From NCBI RefSeq assembly GCF_001430825.1, contig NZ_CP010535.1, positions 1,034,501-1,098,500 of the forward strand: a DNA stretch of 64,000 nt, read 5' to 3'. Shown here piece by piece: positions 45,322 through 53,979 of this stretch. Made by a program: the position numbers and the translations under genes. Under the pieces are notes generated by a model. That model searched no databases. It saw nothing but the letters and a program-made list of their open reading frames with translations, and was not told the origin of the DNA. How positions within the stretch are numbered: the first letter of the stretch is position 1; each line of letters opens with the position of its first letter. Source of the stretch: Sediminicola sp. YIK13. GTDB taxonomy: Bacteria > Bacteroidota > Bacteroidia > Flavobacteriales > Flavobacteriaceae.

Positions 45322-45981
45322 ATGACTACAGCACCTCTATCCCTTCATCACATCATAAGACCATCATCTTTAAAAACAGGAAAACCTCCAGTAATGTTCA
45401 TGTTTCATGGATACGGGAGCAATGAAGAAGATCTTTTTTCCTTTGCCAATGAACTTCCAGAGGAACTATGCATTATTTCTGTGCGGGCACCATATCCCCT
45501 ACCTCCTTATGGCAATGCCTGGTATGCGATAAATTTTGATGACATTAATGGAAAATGGAGCGATGAGGAGCAGGCGGTAATTGCTCGGGAAAAAATCGTA
45601 AAATTCATGGATGAGGCCTGCGCTACCTATCATTTGGACGATAAAAGAATTACTCTCCTAGGCTTTAGTCAAGGTACAATTCTTAGTTATGCCGTTGCAC
45701 TGTCCTATCCTGAGAAAGTTAAGAATGTTGTAGCACTAAGTGGTTATATCAATGAAAATTTATTGACAAAAGATCATAAAAATAAGGACCACAAAAATCT
45801 AAAAATTTATGCTTCCCATGGCATGGTAGACCAAGTAATTCCGCCAGAATGGGCACAAAAAGCACCGAAAATCTTAGAATCACTTGGTGTGGAGCACAAA
45901 TATGAAGAATTCCCTGTCGGACATGGCGTTGCCCCACAAAACTTTTATTCCTTTAAAAAATGGCTTGGTAATAAAATTTAA
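45322..45981 (+). CDS. Phospholipase/carboxylesterase family alpha/beta hydrolase
   Basis: A 219-residue cytoplasmic hydrolase of the carboxylesterase/phospholipase (Abhydrolase_2) family. The oxyanion segment is MFMFHGYGSNEEDLF (25-39), nucleophile S116 is in LLGFSQGT, acid D170 in SHGMVDQVIP and H201 in FPVGHGVAP, so the triad is complete. The family hydrolyses short acyl esters or lysophospholipids. It is the last gene of the BatA-dihydroorotase-like operon and starts one base after the previous stop. It ends tail-to-tail with the gene at 45978, and their stop codons overlap. Confidence 0.88.
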   Translation: MTTAPLSLHHIIRPSSLKTGKPPVMFMFHGYGSNEEDLFSFANELPEELCIISVRAPYPLPPYGNAWYAINFDDINGKWSDEEQAVIAREKIVKFMDEACATYHLDDKRITLLGFSQGTILSYAVALSYPEKVKNVVALSGYINENLLTKDHKNKDHKNLKIYASHGMVDQVIPPEWAQKAPKILESLGVEHKYEEFPVGHGVAPQNFYSFKKWLGNKI

Positions 45982-46472
45982 TTACTACGGGTATATAACA
46001 GATGGTCCAATAATGTAAAATCTACACTCATATCATCTTTAAGCTCATACTTTATAAATACTTCGCCCCAATACTGACCATCAGAAAAATCTGCGATGAT
46101 CCATTTATGGTTCAAGGTTTTAATCTTATTGATCTTAAAATCTCCTTCCATACCTTCGTAGGGAACTAAAGGATTATCCCCTTTCGATTCATTGGTTTCC
46201 AATAATTTATCCTCGATATAACGCGACGGTTGCTCCAATTGTAAATGGTCATAATACGCTAAGGCGTCATCGTTATTGTCCAAAGTAAAATACTGTACGT
46301 CCAAGACTTTTAGATTCAGTTTTTGAACGGAATCTTGCATTTGGGTATTGTCCTTTTCCAGATTCTCTATTTTTCCATTTTTATCTTTCACCATATTATT
46401 GGCGCTTACAAATTGGTAAAGGGCAATTAAAGCTGCAAAGATAAATAGGTATAAAAATATTTTACTCTTCAT
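45978..46472 (-). CDS. Hypothetical protein with an N-terminal membrane anchor
   Basis: A 164-residue protein with one hydrophobic helix at 4-23 (IFLYLFIFAALIALYQFVS), a short coiled-coil-like stretch (about 30-58; KIENLEKDNTQMQDSVQKLNL) and a soluble C-terminal domain with aromatic and acidic residues (DFKINKIKTLNHKWIIADFSDGQYWGEVFI). I do not recognise a family. It follows the PhnP-like hydrolase gene by 15 bp and is probably cotranscribed. The anchor plus coil suggests an envelope protein; nothing more can be said. Confidence 0.7.
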   Translation of the reverse strand: MKSKIFLYLFIFAALIALYQFVSANNMVKDKNGKIENLEKDNTQMQDSVQKLNLKVLDVQYFTLDNNDDALAYYDHLQLEQPSRYIEDKLLETNESKGDNPLVPYEGMEGDFKINKIKTLNHKWIIADFSDGQYWGEVFIKYELKDDMSVDFTLLDHLLYTRSN

Positions 46473-46487
46473 ATGTGTGTAAGGTTC

Positions 46488-47252
46488 TTATAGGTTTAGA
46501 ATTAAATTATCATAGGCCAAATGTACATTTTTTGGCAGCCTTTTCTCCACTTCCTCATGAAAACCCAACATATGGCTGATATGTGTAAAATAGGTGTTCT
46601 CTGGTTTTACTTTCTCCACAAATGCCAAAGCTTCTTCCAAATTGAGATGGGAATGGTGAGGTTCTTCACGTAAGGCGTTAACAACCAGCACCTTTACACC
46701 TTTTATTTTTTCTATTTCTTCGTCAGCCATGGTTTTGACATCTGTTAGATAGACAAAATCAAAAATCCGATATCCAAATACCTGTAGACGATTATGGTGT
46801 GCCTCTACCGGAATGGCCATCGTATTTCCAATCTTAAAAGGCTTGTTATTTTCCACAATGTTAACCTCTACTGCAGGGGCTCCAGGATATCTGTTTTCTC
46901 CCGCAAAAATATATTCAAATCTAGTATTTAAGGAATTTGCTACCCGTTGATGGGCATAAATTGGAATATCTCCCTGCCTAAAAAAAAAAGGTCTGATATC
47001 ATCTATACCGGCAGTGTGATCGGCATGCTCATGGGTGAATAAAATTCCATCCATTTTAGTGACTTTATGGGTCAACATTTGCTGCCTAAAATCCGGACCA
47101 CAGTCAATAACGTAATTAAATTCGTCCCAAGAGATCATTACCGAGACCCTAAGCCTCTTATCCTTCGGATTTTTACTTAAACAAACAGGGTGCGAGCTCC
47201 CAATAACAGGGATTCCTTGTGAAGTTCCGGTGCCTAAAAAAGTAATTTTCAA
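46488..47252 (-). CDS. Metallo-beta-lactamase-fold hydrolase, PhnP-like
   Basis: A 254-residue MBL-fold hydrolase. The core motif HEHADH (74-79: H74, H76, D78, H79) binds two metals, with a later aspartate in YLTDVKTM and histidines in EAHHNRLQVFGYRI and HSHLNL. The start MKITFLGTGTSQGIPVIGSSHPVC resembles the PhnP (phosphoribosyl cyclic phosphodiesterase) and RNase Z group. PhnP itself belongs to C-P lyase pathways, and no phn genes are seen here, so the substrate is unknown; cyclic phosphodiester hydrolysis is plausible. Its promoter (47271-47278) is back-to-back with that of the next gene. Confidence 0.85.
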   Translation of the reverse strand: MKITFLGTGTSQGIPVIGSSHPVCLSKNPKDKRLRVSVMISWDEFNYVIDCGPDFRQQMLTHKVTKMDGILFTHEHADHTAGIDDIRPFFFRQGDIPIYAHQRVANSLNTRFEYIFAGENRYPGAPAVEVNIVENNKPFKIGNTMAIPVEAHHNRLQVFGYRIFDFVYLTDVKTMADEEIEKIKGVKVLVVNALREEPHHSHLNLEEALAFVEKVKPENTYFTHISHMLGFHEEVEKRLPKNVHLAYDNLILNL

Positions 47253-47270
47253 CGTATCACCTATTTATTC

Positions 47271-47278
47271 CAAATTTA
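47271..47278 (-). promoter_or_regulatory. -7 promoter element of the PhnP-like gene
   Basis: On the minus strand TAAATTTG matches TAnnTTTG, 18 bp before the ATG at 47252. Confidence 0.5.
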
Positions 47279-47312
47279 TAACATATTTATTTAATAGATA
47301 CCCCAATCTTAT

Positions 47313-47320
47313 TAACTTTG
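47313..47320 (+). promoter_or_regulatory. -7 promoter element of the 485-residue unknown gene
   Basis: TAACTTTG followed by TTGCACG matches TAnnTTTG, 20 bp before the ATG at 47341. It fixes the start there, against a longer reading from 47230. Confidence 0.55.
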
Positions 47321-47340
47321 TTGCACGTAAAAAAACTATA

Positions 47341-48798
47341 ATGGCTTCTGTCTTAAATAAAGATACCGCATTTGAAAATATCCCCTCAATCAAGGCAAAA
47401 ACCTTAAGGATAAATTTAAACCCCGACATATACGGAACATTTGCTGAGATTGGTGCAGGCCAAGAAACAGCAAGACATTTTTTTAGGGCCGGTGGGTCTT
47501 CTGGAACTATTGCCAAAGCAATGAGCGCTTACGACAAGGATTTCAGTGATGCCATCTATGGAATTGAACCAGATGGCCGCTATGTGACCCAATCCAGGTT
47601 GAAGAGAATGTTGGAATATGAAATGCAACTGACTGAAGAGCGTATTAGCCGTCAGAAACATCCAGACCGACTATTTTTCTCTTATGCCAATACCGTGGCG
47701 ACCATAGATTTTGCCAAAAAATTTAAGGGACATGGTTGGATCGGAATTCGTTTTCAATTAGACCCTAACCAAAAGGAATGGGATGAGATTGTTCTGCACA
47801 TACGTTTCAGACAGAATGAAGCCAGACTACAACAGGAAACTTTGGGTATTTTAGGGGTAAATCTAATTTATGGGGCATTCTATAAATATGATCAACCCAG
47901 AAAATTATTAAGGTATCTATATGATCATATAGATAAGGATACCATTGAGATTGATATGATCAATTTTTCCGGACCGAACTTTAAAAATGTCGATAATCGA
48001 TTAATGAGCCTACAGCTTATTAAAAACGATATGACCGATGCAGTAATGTTCGGACCAGATGGCAACAACTTATTACCTGCTGCTATTCTGTACAAGAAAA
48101 ATATTTTGGCATTAAGGGGTAGTTTTAGACCTGTGACCAAAGTGAATTTGGATATGTTCCAGAAATCGTACGATATTTTTGTTCGGGAACAAACGGTAGA
48201 TATTAATAATACCATTGTTATTTTTGAAATTACCCTTTCAAACCTAAAGGCCTCAGGAGAAATAGATGAACAGGATTTTATGGACAGGGCAGAACTACTT
48301 TGTTCACTTGGACATACGGTAATGATCTCCAAATTCCGAGAGTATTACAAACTAGTAGAATATTTCAATAACTATACTAAATCCAGAATTGGCCTTACCA
48401 TGGGCGTTAACAATTTAGTGGAAGTGTTTGATGAAAAATACTACAGACATTTAAGTGGTGGTATTTTGGAAGCATTTGGAAAACTTTTCTTTAAGGATCT
48501 AAAGGTGTACCTATATCCAATGAAGGATGAAGAAACCGGTCAGATTATGACCAGTAATAATGTTAAGGTACATCCTAGAATGAAAGAATTGTACAAATTC
48601 TTTAAATACAATGGAAAAGTAATGGACATCATCGATTACGATCCAGAAATACTACACATCTTCTCCAGGGATGTATTGAAGAAAATAATTAACAAGGATG
48701 ATGGCTGGGAAGCAGAACTTCCTGAAGGCATTGCAGAAATCATCAAAGAGAAAGATTTGTTTACCAAAAAATTGGTAAAGGCCGAGGAAAACAAATAG
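47341..48798 (+). CDS. Large conserved protein of unknown function, common in Bacteroidota
   Basis: A 485-residue soluble protein with no signal peptide or membrane helix. It begins MASVLNKDTAFENIPSIKAK and contains a glycine-rich motif FAEIGAGQETARHFFRAGG near 40-58, then GTIAKAMSAYDKDFSDAIYG, and later regions rich in hydrophobic strands and charged residues. I know this sequence type as widespread in Bacteroidota, where databases have given it doubtful labels (TonB-related, adenylyltransferase). I see no motif that supports those. It has its own promoter and a strong terminator, so it is a self-contained gene. The function is unknown. Confidence 0.75.
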   Translation: MASVLNKDTAFENIPSIKAKTLRINLNPDIYGTFAEIGAGQETARHFFRAGGSSGTIAKAMSAYDKDFSDAIYGIEPDGRYVTQSRLKRMLEYEMQLTEERISRQKHPDRLFFSYANTVATIDFAKKFKGHGWIGIRFQLDPNQKEWDEIVLHIRFRQNEARLQQETLGILGVNLIYGAFYKYDQPRKLLRYLYDHIDKDTIEIDMINFSGPNFKNVDNRLMSLQLIKNDMTDAVMFGPDGNNLLPAAILYKKNILALRGSFRPVTKVNLDMFQKSYDIFVREQTVDINNTIVIFEITLSNLKASGEIDEQDFMDRAELLCSLGHTVMISKFREYYKLVEYFNNYTKSRIGLTMGVNNLVEVFDEKYYRHLSGGILEAFGKLFFKDLKVYLYPMKDEETGQIMTSNNVKVHPRMKELYKFFKYNGKVMDIIDYDPEILHIFSRDVLKKIINKDDGWEAELPEGIAEIIKEKDLFTKKLVKAEENK

Positions 48799-48815
48799 AA
48801 TTGATCAAAAATAAC

Positions 48816-48849
48816 AAAGCGCCCTAATTTGCATTAGGGCGCTTTTATT
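48816..48849. terminator. Terminator of the 485-residue unknown gene
   Basis: AAAGCGCCCTAAT (48816-48828) pairs perfectly with ATTAGGGCGCTTT (48833-48845) around TTGC, with a T-rich tail (TTTTATTT). It also separates this gene from the bcp gene, which ends at 48862 on the other strand. Confidence 0.85.
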
Positions 48850-48861
48850 TTAGATAGTTCG

Positions 48862-49314
48862 TTATTCCAATATTTGTGCAGCGTGATCTTTGGTTTTTAC
48901 TTTATCTATAACCTTGGTAAGGATGCCCTTTTCATCAATGATAAAGGTTTTCCTATGGATGCCATCATATTCCTTGCCCATGAATTTTTTTGGTCCCCAA
49001 ACCCCAAATGTATTGATAATGGTATGATCCTCATCTGCCAAGAGCGGAAAAGGAAATTCGTATTTGTTCTTAAAATTTAATTGTTTGGTTTGGGTATCCT
49101 CACTGACCCCGAGTAGTTCATACCCCTGTTTTTGAAGTTCAGCATAATTGTCCCTAAGATTACAGGCTTCTGCCGTACAACCAGGTGTGTTGGCCCTTGG
49201 ATAGAAAAATACGATCAATTTCTTACCAGCATAGTCTGATAAAGAAATAGAATTTCCATCTTGATCTTTTGAAGTAAATGCCGGTACTTTATCACCTTCT
49301 TTAAGTGTGTTCAT
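48862..49314 (-). CDS. bcp: Thioredoxin-dependent peroxiredoxin (Bcp family)
   Basis: A 150-residue atypical 2-Cys peroxiredoxin of the BCP/PrxQ type, which reduces peroxides with electrons from thioredoxin. The start at 49314 gives MNTLKEGDKVPAF; a longer reading from 49365 reaches into the nth gene's leader. The motif FFYPRANTPGCTAEAC has the peroxidatic C46 with its conserved P39 and T43, and the resolving cysteine C51 five residues on, as in E. coli BCP (C45/C50). It is divergent from nth with 53 bp between. Confidence 0.95.
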   Translation of the reverse strand: MNTLKEGDKVPAFTSKDQDGNSISLSDYAGKKLIVFFYPRANTPGCTAEACNLRDNYAELQKQGYELLGVSEDTQTKQLNFKNKYEFPFPLLADEDHTIINTFGVWGPKKFMGKEYDGIHRKTFIIDEKGILTKVIDKVKTKDHAAQILE

Positions 49315-49367
49315 TGTTTTTTTATTTAAATTCGTGTTTGATATTTCTACTGTAAAATTAAACAAAA

Positions 49368-50030
49368 ATGACGAAAGCCGAAAAGGTAGACTTCACTATC
49401 CGTACGCTTCAGGAATTATATCCTACTATTCCTGTTCCGCTGGAACATAAAGATCCCTATACCCTATTAATTGCTGTACTAATGTCCGCACAAAGTACGG
49501 ATGTCCGTGTCAACCAGATTACGCCCTTATTATTCGCCAGGGCCGATAACCCTTATGATATGGTTAAGTTAAGTGTTGAAGAAATTAGAGATATTATACG
49601 TCCGGTTGGGCTTTCCCCGATGAAATCTAAGGGAATTCATGGCTTATCCGAAATTTTAATTGAGAAATACAATGGTGAAGTTCCAAGGGATATTGCTTTA
49701 TTGGAAGAATTTCCTGGCGTGGGTCACAAAACGGCAAGTGTTGTAGTAGCACAAGCTTTCGGGATACCAGCATTTCCTGTTGATACCCATATTCATAGAT
49801 TAATGTATCGTTGGGGTTTTACCAATGGAAAAAATGTGGTACAGACCGAAAAAGATGCTAAAAGATTGTTTCCAAAAGAATTATGGAACGATTTACATCT
49901 TCAGATCATATGGTATGGTCGTGAATATTCTCCTGCCAGGGGATGGAACTTGGAAAAAGATATCATTACTAAGACCATTGGGAGAAAAACTATATTGAAT
50001 AGCTATTATGCCAACAAAAAAAAGACCTAA
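49368..50030 (+). CDS. nth: Endonuclease III-like DNA glycosylase lacking the Fe-S cluster
   Basis: A 220-residue base-excision repair enzyme. The helix-hairpin-helix is LEEFPGVGHKTASVVV (112-127) with catalytic lysine K121, and the catalytic aspartate is D139 in FPVDTHIHR. Both are present, so glycosylase/lyase activity on oxidised pyrimidines is expected. The C-terminal Cys-x6-Cys-x2-Cys-x5-Cys of E. coli Nth is replaced by SPARGWNLEKDIITKTIG, and the whole protein contains no cysteine, so there is no 4Fe-4S cluster. The terminator stem overlaps the stop codon. Confidence 0.9.
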   Translation: MTKAEKVDFTIRTLQELYPTIPVPLEHKDPYTLLIAVLMSAQSTDVRVNQITPLLFARADNPYDMVKLSVEEIRDIIRPVGLSPMKSKGIHGLSEILIEKYNGEVPRDIALLEEFPGVGHKTASVVVAQAFGIPAFPVDTHIHRLMYRWGFTNGKNVVQTEKDAKRLFPKELWNDLHLQIIWYGREYSPARGWNLEKDIITKTIGRKTILNSYYANKKKT

Positions 50031-50047
50031 TAATAGGTCTTTTTTTT
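50018..50047 (+). terminator. Terminator overlapping the nth stop codon
   Basis: AAAAAAGACCTA (50018-50029) pairs with TAGGTCTTTTTT (50034-50045), loop ATAA, and runs into more Ts. The TAA stop (50028-50030) lies within the stem and loop. Confidence 0.82.
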
Positions 50048-50072
50048 GTTTTTATTTCGGAACTAGTTGATG

Positions 50073-50216
50073 TTAGTTCAAATTATTTTCGAACTGCATA
50101 CTTTTATATTCCACGATCTGTAACGACCTAGAATAATTCATCAAAAACTGAATAGTTTCTGGACATGCTTTAGCTAATTTGCACGTGTTTTGTTTTGTAG
50201 AGTAAATTCTTTCCAT
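50073..50216 (-). CDS. Small protein of 47 residues downstream of the sigma factor gene
   Basis: A short uninterrupted reading frame on the minus strand, ATG at 50216 to TAA at 50073. The product begins MERIYSTKQNTCKLAKACPE and ends KSMQFENNLN, with two cysteines (C12, C18). The composition is protein-like, mixing charged, hydrophobic and aromatic residues. It lies 71 bp after the stop of the ECF sigma factor gene on the same strand, so it may be cotranscribed. No family is named and no function inferred. The case rests on its intact frame and position. Confidence 0.5.
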   Translation of the reverse strand: MERIYSTKQNTCKLAKACPETIQFLMNYSRSLQIVEYKSMQFENNLN

Positions 50217-50287
50217 ATTTAATAGCTTAGTTATGTTAAGATAACGCCACTTAAATGGAAATATTGTACTATACGACCTATTGCATA

Positions 50288-50869
50288 TTAATTCGTTAAA
50301 ACGATATTATGTTTGTTTATGATCTTTCTCATGTTGATCAATGCATAGCGCATTCTTCCTAGTGCAGTGTTAATGCTTACTCCTGTGTTTTCAGATATCT
50401 CCTTAAAACTCATATCCTTATAGATACGCATTAGAAGTACTTCTTTCTGATCATCTGGAAGCTCATCGATAAGGATTCGTAAATCACTATCAATCTGGTC
50501 TTTTATAATTTGCTTTTCAGCATTTAACTTATCATCACCAATTACAGAGAAAATATTAAAGTCATCGCTACCTTCGAACTTTGGCATTCTTTTGTTCTTT
50601 CTAAAATGGTCTATAATAAGGTTGTGCGATATGCGCATTACCCAGGGTAAAAATTTCCCTTCTTCACTATAGGATCCTTTTTTTAAGGTTTTGATCACTT
50701 TGATAAAGGTATCTTGGAAGATATCCTCTGTTACATCCCTGTCCAATACTTTTGAGTAAATGAAGCTGGTGATTCTTTGGTTGTGTCTGTTGATTAAGAT
50801 TTCTAAAGCCCTTTCATTTCCGGCAATATAATCCCTTACTAATACTGAGTCATCAATCTGTAGTTCCAT
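50288..50869 (-). CDS. ECF-type RNA polymerase sigma factor
   Basis: A 193-residue sigma-70-family factor of the extracytoplasmic-function type. Region 2 (about 22-95) includes DVTEDIFQDTFIKVIK and GKFLPWVMRISHNLIIDHFRK; region 4 (about 130-185) has LPDDQKEVLLMRIYKDMSFKEISENTGVSINTALGRMRYAL with a helix-turn-helix. Region 3 is absent. No anti-sigma gene lies beside it, so how it is held or released is not seen. The regulon is unknown. It is divergent from uvrA. Its leader carries a palindrome and overlapping hairpins. Confidence 0.93.
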   Translation of the reverse strand: MELQIDDSVLVRDYIAGNERALEILINRHNQRITSFIYSKVLDRDVTEDIFQDTFIKVIKTLKKGSYSEEGKFLPWVMRISHNLIIDHFRKNKRMPKFEGSDDFNIFSVIGDDKLNAEKQIIKDQIDSDLRILIDELPDDQKEVLLMRIYKDMSFKEISENTGVSINTALGRMRYALINMRKIINKHNIVLTN

Positions 50870-50896
50870 ACAAATTACTTTTTTTTGGTTAAAATT

Positions 50897-50919
50897 AGGG
50901 GCCTCCCCTTTCGGAAAGG
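50897..50919. promoter_or_regulatory. Two mutually exclusive hairpins in the sigma factor leader
   Basis: AGGGG/CCCCT (50897-50901 with 50905-50909) and CCTTT/AAAGG (50907-50911 with 50915-50919) share bases, so only one can form. On the minus strand they lie 28-50 bases before the sigma start. A role in translation control is possible but unproven. Confidence 0.3.
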
Positions 50920-50961
50920 ACTTCTAGTTATTTAGGTAAATTCTAAAAAGTAATTTTTCTG

Positions 50962-50973
50962 TATAGGCCTATA
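50962..50973. repeat. 12-bp palindrome TATAGGCCTATA
   Basis: A perfect 12-bp palindrome between the divergent sigma factor and uvrA genes. It could be an operator half-site pair or chance. Confidence 0.35.
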
Positions 50974-50991
50974 TAGTTATTAATTACACTT

Positions 50992-50999
50992 CAAATATA
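50992..50999 (-). promoter_or_regulatory. Possible -7 element of the sigma factor gene
   Basis: On the minus strand TATATTTG matches TAnnTTTG, 122 bp before the sigma ATG. It would give a long structured leader. No clear -33 box. Confidence 0.35.
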
Positions 51000-51064
51000 T
51001 AAAAAAGAAGAGCTTAGAAAAAAACATTGTTGTGATCTGCCCAATTAGTGATGTTAAAGTAAGG

Positions 51065-51099
51065 TTTGTAGTTATTAAATTGGACATATCGTATCTTTG
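51065..51099 (+). promoter_or_regulatory. Promoter of uvrA
   Basis: TTTG (51065-51068), a 23-bp spacer and TATCTTTG (51092-51099) followed by CACCC match the Bacteroidota consensus, 17 bp before the uvrA ATG. Confidence 0.6.
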
Positions 51100-51116
51100 C
51101 ACCCTTAAATAAGCAT

Positions 51117-53894
51117 ATGTCCACGATATTAGATGTCAATCCAAAGCACAATATTATAATAAAGGGTGCCAAATTGCACAACTTAAAGAATATAGACGTT
51201 GTAATTCCCCGAAACAAGCTTGTGGTTATTACCGGATTATCCGGTTCCGGGAAATCCAGCTTGGCTTTTGATACCCTTTATGCGGAGGGACAACGTCGCT
51301 ATGTTGAATCCCTTTCATCCTACGCAAGACAATTTTTGGGGAAATTAGACAAGCCAAAGGTAGACTATATAAAAGGAATAGCGCCTGCAATTGCCATTGA
51401 ACAAAAAGTTAATTCCACCAATCCCAGATCCACCGTGGGGACCACCACGGAAATATATGATTATCTAAAATTACTCTTTGCTCGAATTGGCAAAACCATT
51501 TCTCCAATTTCCGGCTTGGAGGTTAAAAAACATACGGTTGCCAATGTGGTGGACCATATTAAAAACTATGAAGAGGGAAAAAAGTTACTGCTCCTTGCTC
51601 CCATCCAGATTAAAGCGGACAGAGATCCCATTAAATCATTACAGTTATTTTCCAAACAAGGTTACGCCAGAATTAAATATAAAGGAGAGGTAATCCGTAT
51701 AGATGATACCATTACTGAAATAGATCGGGAATTTGATCTTGTTGTAGATCGTATCATCACCAAGGATGATGAAGACTTTTATAATAGATTGGCGAATGCA
51801 ATTGATACTGCCTTTTTTGAAGGAAAGGGAGATTGTATAATTGAAGAGCTGGATGCTGGTGAACAAATTCATTTTAGTAATAAATTTGAATTGAACGGTA
51901 TGCAGTTCCTTGAACCCAACGTGCATCTTTTCAGTTTTAACAATCCCTATGGAGCATGTGCGAAATGTGAGGGTTATGGAGATGTCATTGGAATAGACGA
52001 GGATTTGGTAATCCCAAACACCTCCTTATCGGTCTACGAAAATGCAATTTTCCCTTGGCGAGGGGAAAGCATGGGCTGGTATAGAGACCAGTTGGTGAAT
52101 GCCGCATATAAATTCGATTTTCCCATCCACAAACCTTGGTTTCAGTTAAGTGAGGAACAAAAGCAATTGGTGTGGAACGGAAATTCTCATTTTATAGGTA
52201 TTGATAAGTTCTTCCAGACCTTGGAGGAAAAGAGTTATAAAATCCAAAATAGGGTTATGCTGTCCAGATACAGGGGCAAAACAAAATGTAATGTCTGTAA
52301 AGGGAATAGATTAAGGAAGGAAACCGATTATGTGAAGGTTTCCGGAAAATCAATTTCTGAACTGGTAGAACTACCAATTGCCAAACTTATCAATTTCTTC
52401 GATGAGTTTTCCTTAAGCAAGCATGACGAACAAATAGCATCCCGCCTTTTGGTTGAAATTAAGAGTAGGTTGGGATTTCTGAACAAGGTGGGATTAACCT
52501 ATCTGACCCTAAACAGAAAATCTAACAGCTTATCCGGTGGGGAAAGTCAACGCATCAATTTAGCAACTTCCTTAGGGAGTAGCCTGGTTGGGTCCATGTA
52601 TATACTAGATGAACCGAGTATAGGGCTACATCCCAAGGATACCGAGAACTTAATTGATGTTTTAAAATCGTTACGGGATCTTGGGAATACAGTTATTGTG
52701 GTGGAACACGATGAAGATATCATGAAAGCCGCAGATGAAGTCATAGATATTGGCCCGGAAGCAGGTACCCATGGCGGACATGTAGTGGCCCATGGTACAA
52801 TGCAGGATATTTTAAACTCAACTTCTTTAACCGCCAAATATCTCAATGGAACCATGGCTATTGAGGTTCCCAAGCAAAGAAGACAATATAAAAATCATAT
52901 TCATATTAGTGGAGCTAGGGAAAACAACCTAAAAAATATAGATGTAACCTTCCCATTAGAAGTACTTACTGTTATTACGGGCGTATCCGGTAGCGGTAAA
53001 AGTACTTTGGTTAAAAACTTATTATATCCTATTATTTTAAAGGCGGTGGGGGGCTATGGCCAGAAGGCAGGTCAGTATTCTGAGGTTGAAGGGAACTTTT
53101 CCGCTATTAAACATGTTGAGTTTGTAGACCAGAACCCCATTGGGCGATCTTCGAGATCCAACCCTGTAACCTATATAAAGGCCTATGATGATATTCGTAA
53201 TTTATTTGCCAATCAAAAGCTGAGTAAGTTAAGAGGATATCAGGCCAAACATTTCTCTTTTAATGTAGATGGTGGCCGTTGTGAAAAATGTAAAGGAGAG
53301 GGAGAGATTACGGTAGAAATGCAATTTATGGCCGATGTTCATCTAGAATGCGATGCATGTAATGGAAAGAGGTTTAAAAAAGAAATTCTTGAAGTAAAAT
53401 TTGAGGATATCAATATTGACGATGTTCTAAACATGACCATTGATGATGCCATTGAATTTTTTAATAAATACCAGCAAACCAAAATAAAAGGCAAGCTGAA
53501 ACCTTTACAGGATGTAGGTTTGGGGTATGTAACCCTTGGTCAGTCCTCTTCTACCCTATCTGGAGGAGAAGCACAACGGATTAAGCTCGCATCTTTTTTA
53601 GTAAAAGGAAGCAACAAGGAAAAGGCACTCTTTATATTTGATGAACCTACAACTGGACTTCACTTCCACGATATTAAAAAACTATTGAAATCCTTTGATG
53701 CACTAATTTCCAAAGGCCACTCCATAGTCGTTATTGAGCACAATATAGATCTAATCAAATGTGCCGACTATATAATCGATTTAGGTCCGGAAGGAGGGGA
53801 AAATGGGGGGCAATTAATGGCCCAGGGAACCCCAGAAGACGTTGCGAAAAACAAAAAATCATTTACCGCAAAGTATCTAAAGGAAAAGATTTAG
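51117..53894 (+). CDS. uvrA: Excinuclease ABC subunit UvrA
   Basis: A 925-residue ATPase of nucleotide excision repair; as a dimer it scans DNA for bulky damage and loads UvrB. The two ABC halves have Walker A motifs GLSGSGKS (40-47) and GVSGSGKST (in the C-terminal half), signature [12 protein letters not shown] and [12 protein letters not shown], and Walker [13 protein letters not shown]-like and [13 protein letters not shown]. Zinc modules show as CAKCEGYG with CNVCKGNR, and CEKCKGEGE with CDACNGKR. The length is normal for the family. The gene has its own promoter and is divergent from the sigma factor gene. Confidence 0.97.
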   Translation: MSTILDVNPKHNIIIKGAKLHNLKNIDVVIPRNKLVVITGLSGSGKSSLAFDTLYAEGQRRYVESLSSYARQFLGKLDKPKVDYIKGIAPAIAIEQKVNSTNPRSTVGTTTEIYDYLKLLFARIGKTISPISGLEVKKHTVANVVDHIKNYEEGKKLLLLAPIQIKADRDPIKSLQLFSKQGYARIKYKGEVIRIDDTITEIDREFDLVVDRIITKDDEDFYNRLANAIDTAFFEGKGDCIIEELDAGEQIHFSNKFELNGMQFLEPNVHLFSFNNPYGACAKCEGYGDVIGIDEDLVIPNTSLSVYENAIFPWRGESMGWYRDQLVNAAYKFDFPIHKPWFQLSEEQKQLVWNGNSHFIGIDKFFQTLEEKSYKIQNRVMLSRYRGKTKCNVCKGNRLRKETDYVKVSGKSISELVELPIAKLINFFDEFSLSKHDEQIASRLLVEIKSRLGFLNKVGLTYLTLNRKSNSLSGGESQRINLATSLGSSLVGSMYILDEPSIGLHPKDTENLIDVLKSLRDLGNTVIVVEHDEDIMKAADEVIDIGPEAGTHGGHVVAHGTMQDILNSTSLTAKYLNGTMAIEVPKQRRQYKNHIHISGARENNLKNIDVTFPLEVLTVITGVSGSGKSTLVKNLLYPIILKAVGGYGQKAGQYSEVEGNFSAIKHVEFVDQNPIGRSSRSNPVTYIKAYDDIRNLFANQKLSKLRGYQAKHFSFNVDGGRCEKCKGEGEITVEMQFMADVHLECDACNGKRFKKEILEVKFEDINIDDVLNMTIDDAIEFFNKYQQTKIKGKLKPLQDVGLGYVTLGQSSSTLSGGEAQRIKLASFLVKGSNKEKALFIFDEPTTGLHFHDIKKLLKSFDALISKGHSIVVIEHNIDLIKCADYIIDLGPEGGENGGQLMAQGTPEDVAKNKKSFTAKYLKEKI

Positions 53895-53951
53895 GTCTTA
53901 TTATATTTTTATATTGTTGATTATCAATTACTTAATAGTATTTGATATTTT

Positions 53952-53967
53952 TTGGCACGCTCTTTGA
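53952..53967 (+). promoter_or_regulatory. Sigma-54-like promoter of the Arg/Ser-rich repeat protein gene
   Basis: TTGGCACG (53952-53959), four bases, then TTGA (53964-53967). The -24 element is a perfect match to the sigma-54 consensus; the GG and GA dinucleotides are 12 bp apart, as -24 and -12 require. The -12 dinucleotide is GA instead of GC. Transcription would start near 53979. Sigma-54 promoters need an AAA+ activator, not seen here. Confidence 0.55.
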
Positions 53968-53979
53968 AATAAGGTTAAC

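Noticed and set aside
47341-48798. Annotation as TonB-dependent receptor or adenylyltransferase
   Set aside because: There is no signal peptide, plug or barrel, and no nucleotide-binding HxGH-type motif, so these labels are not supported.
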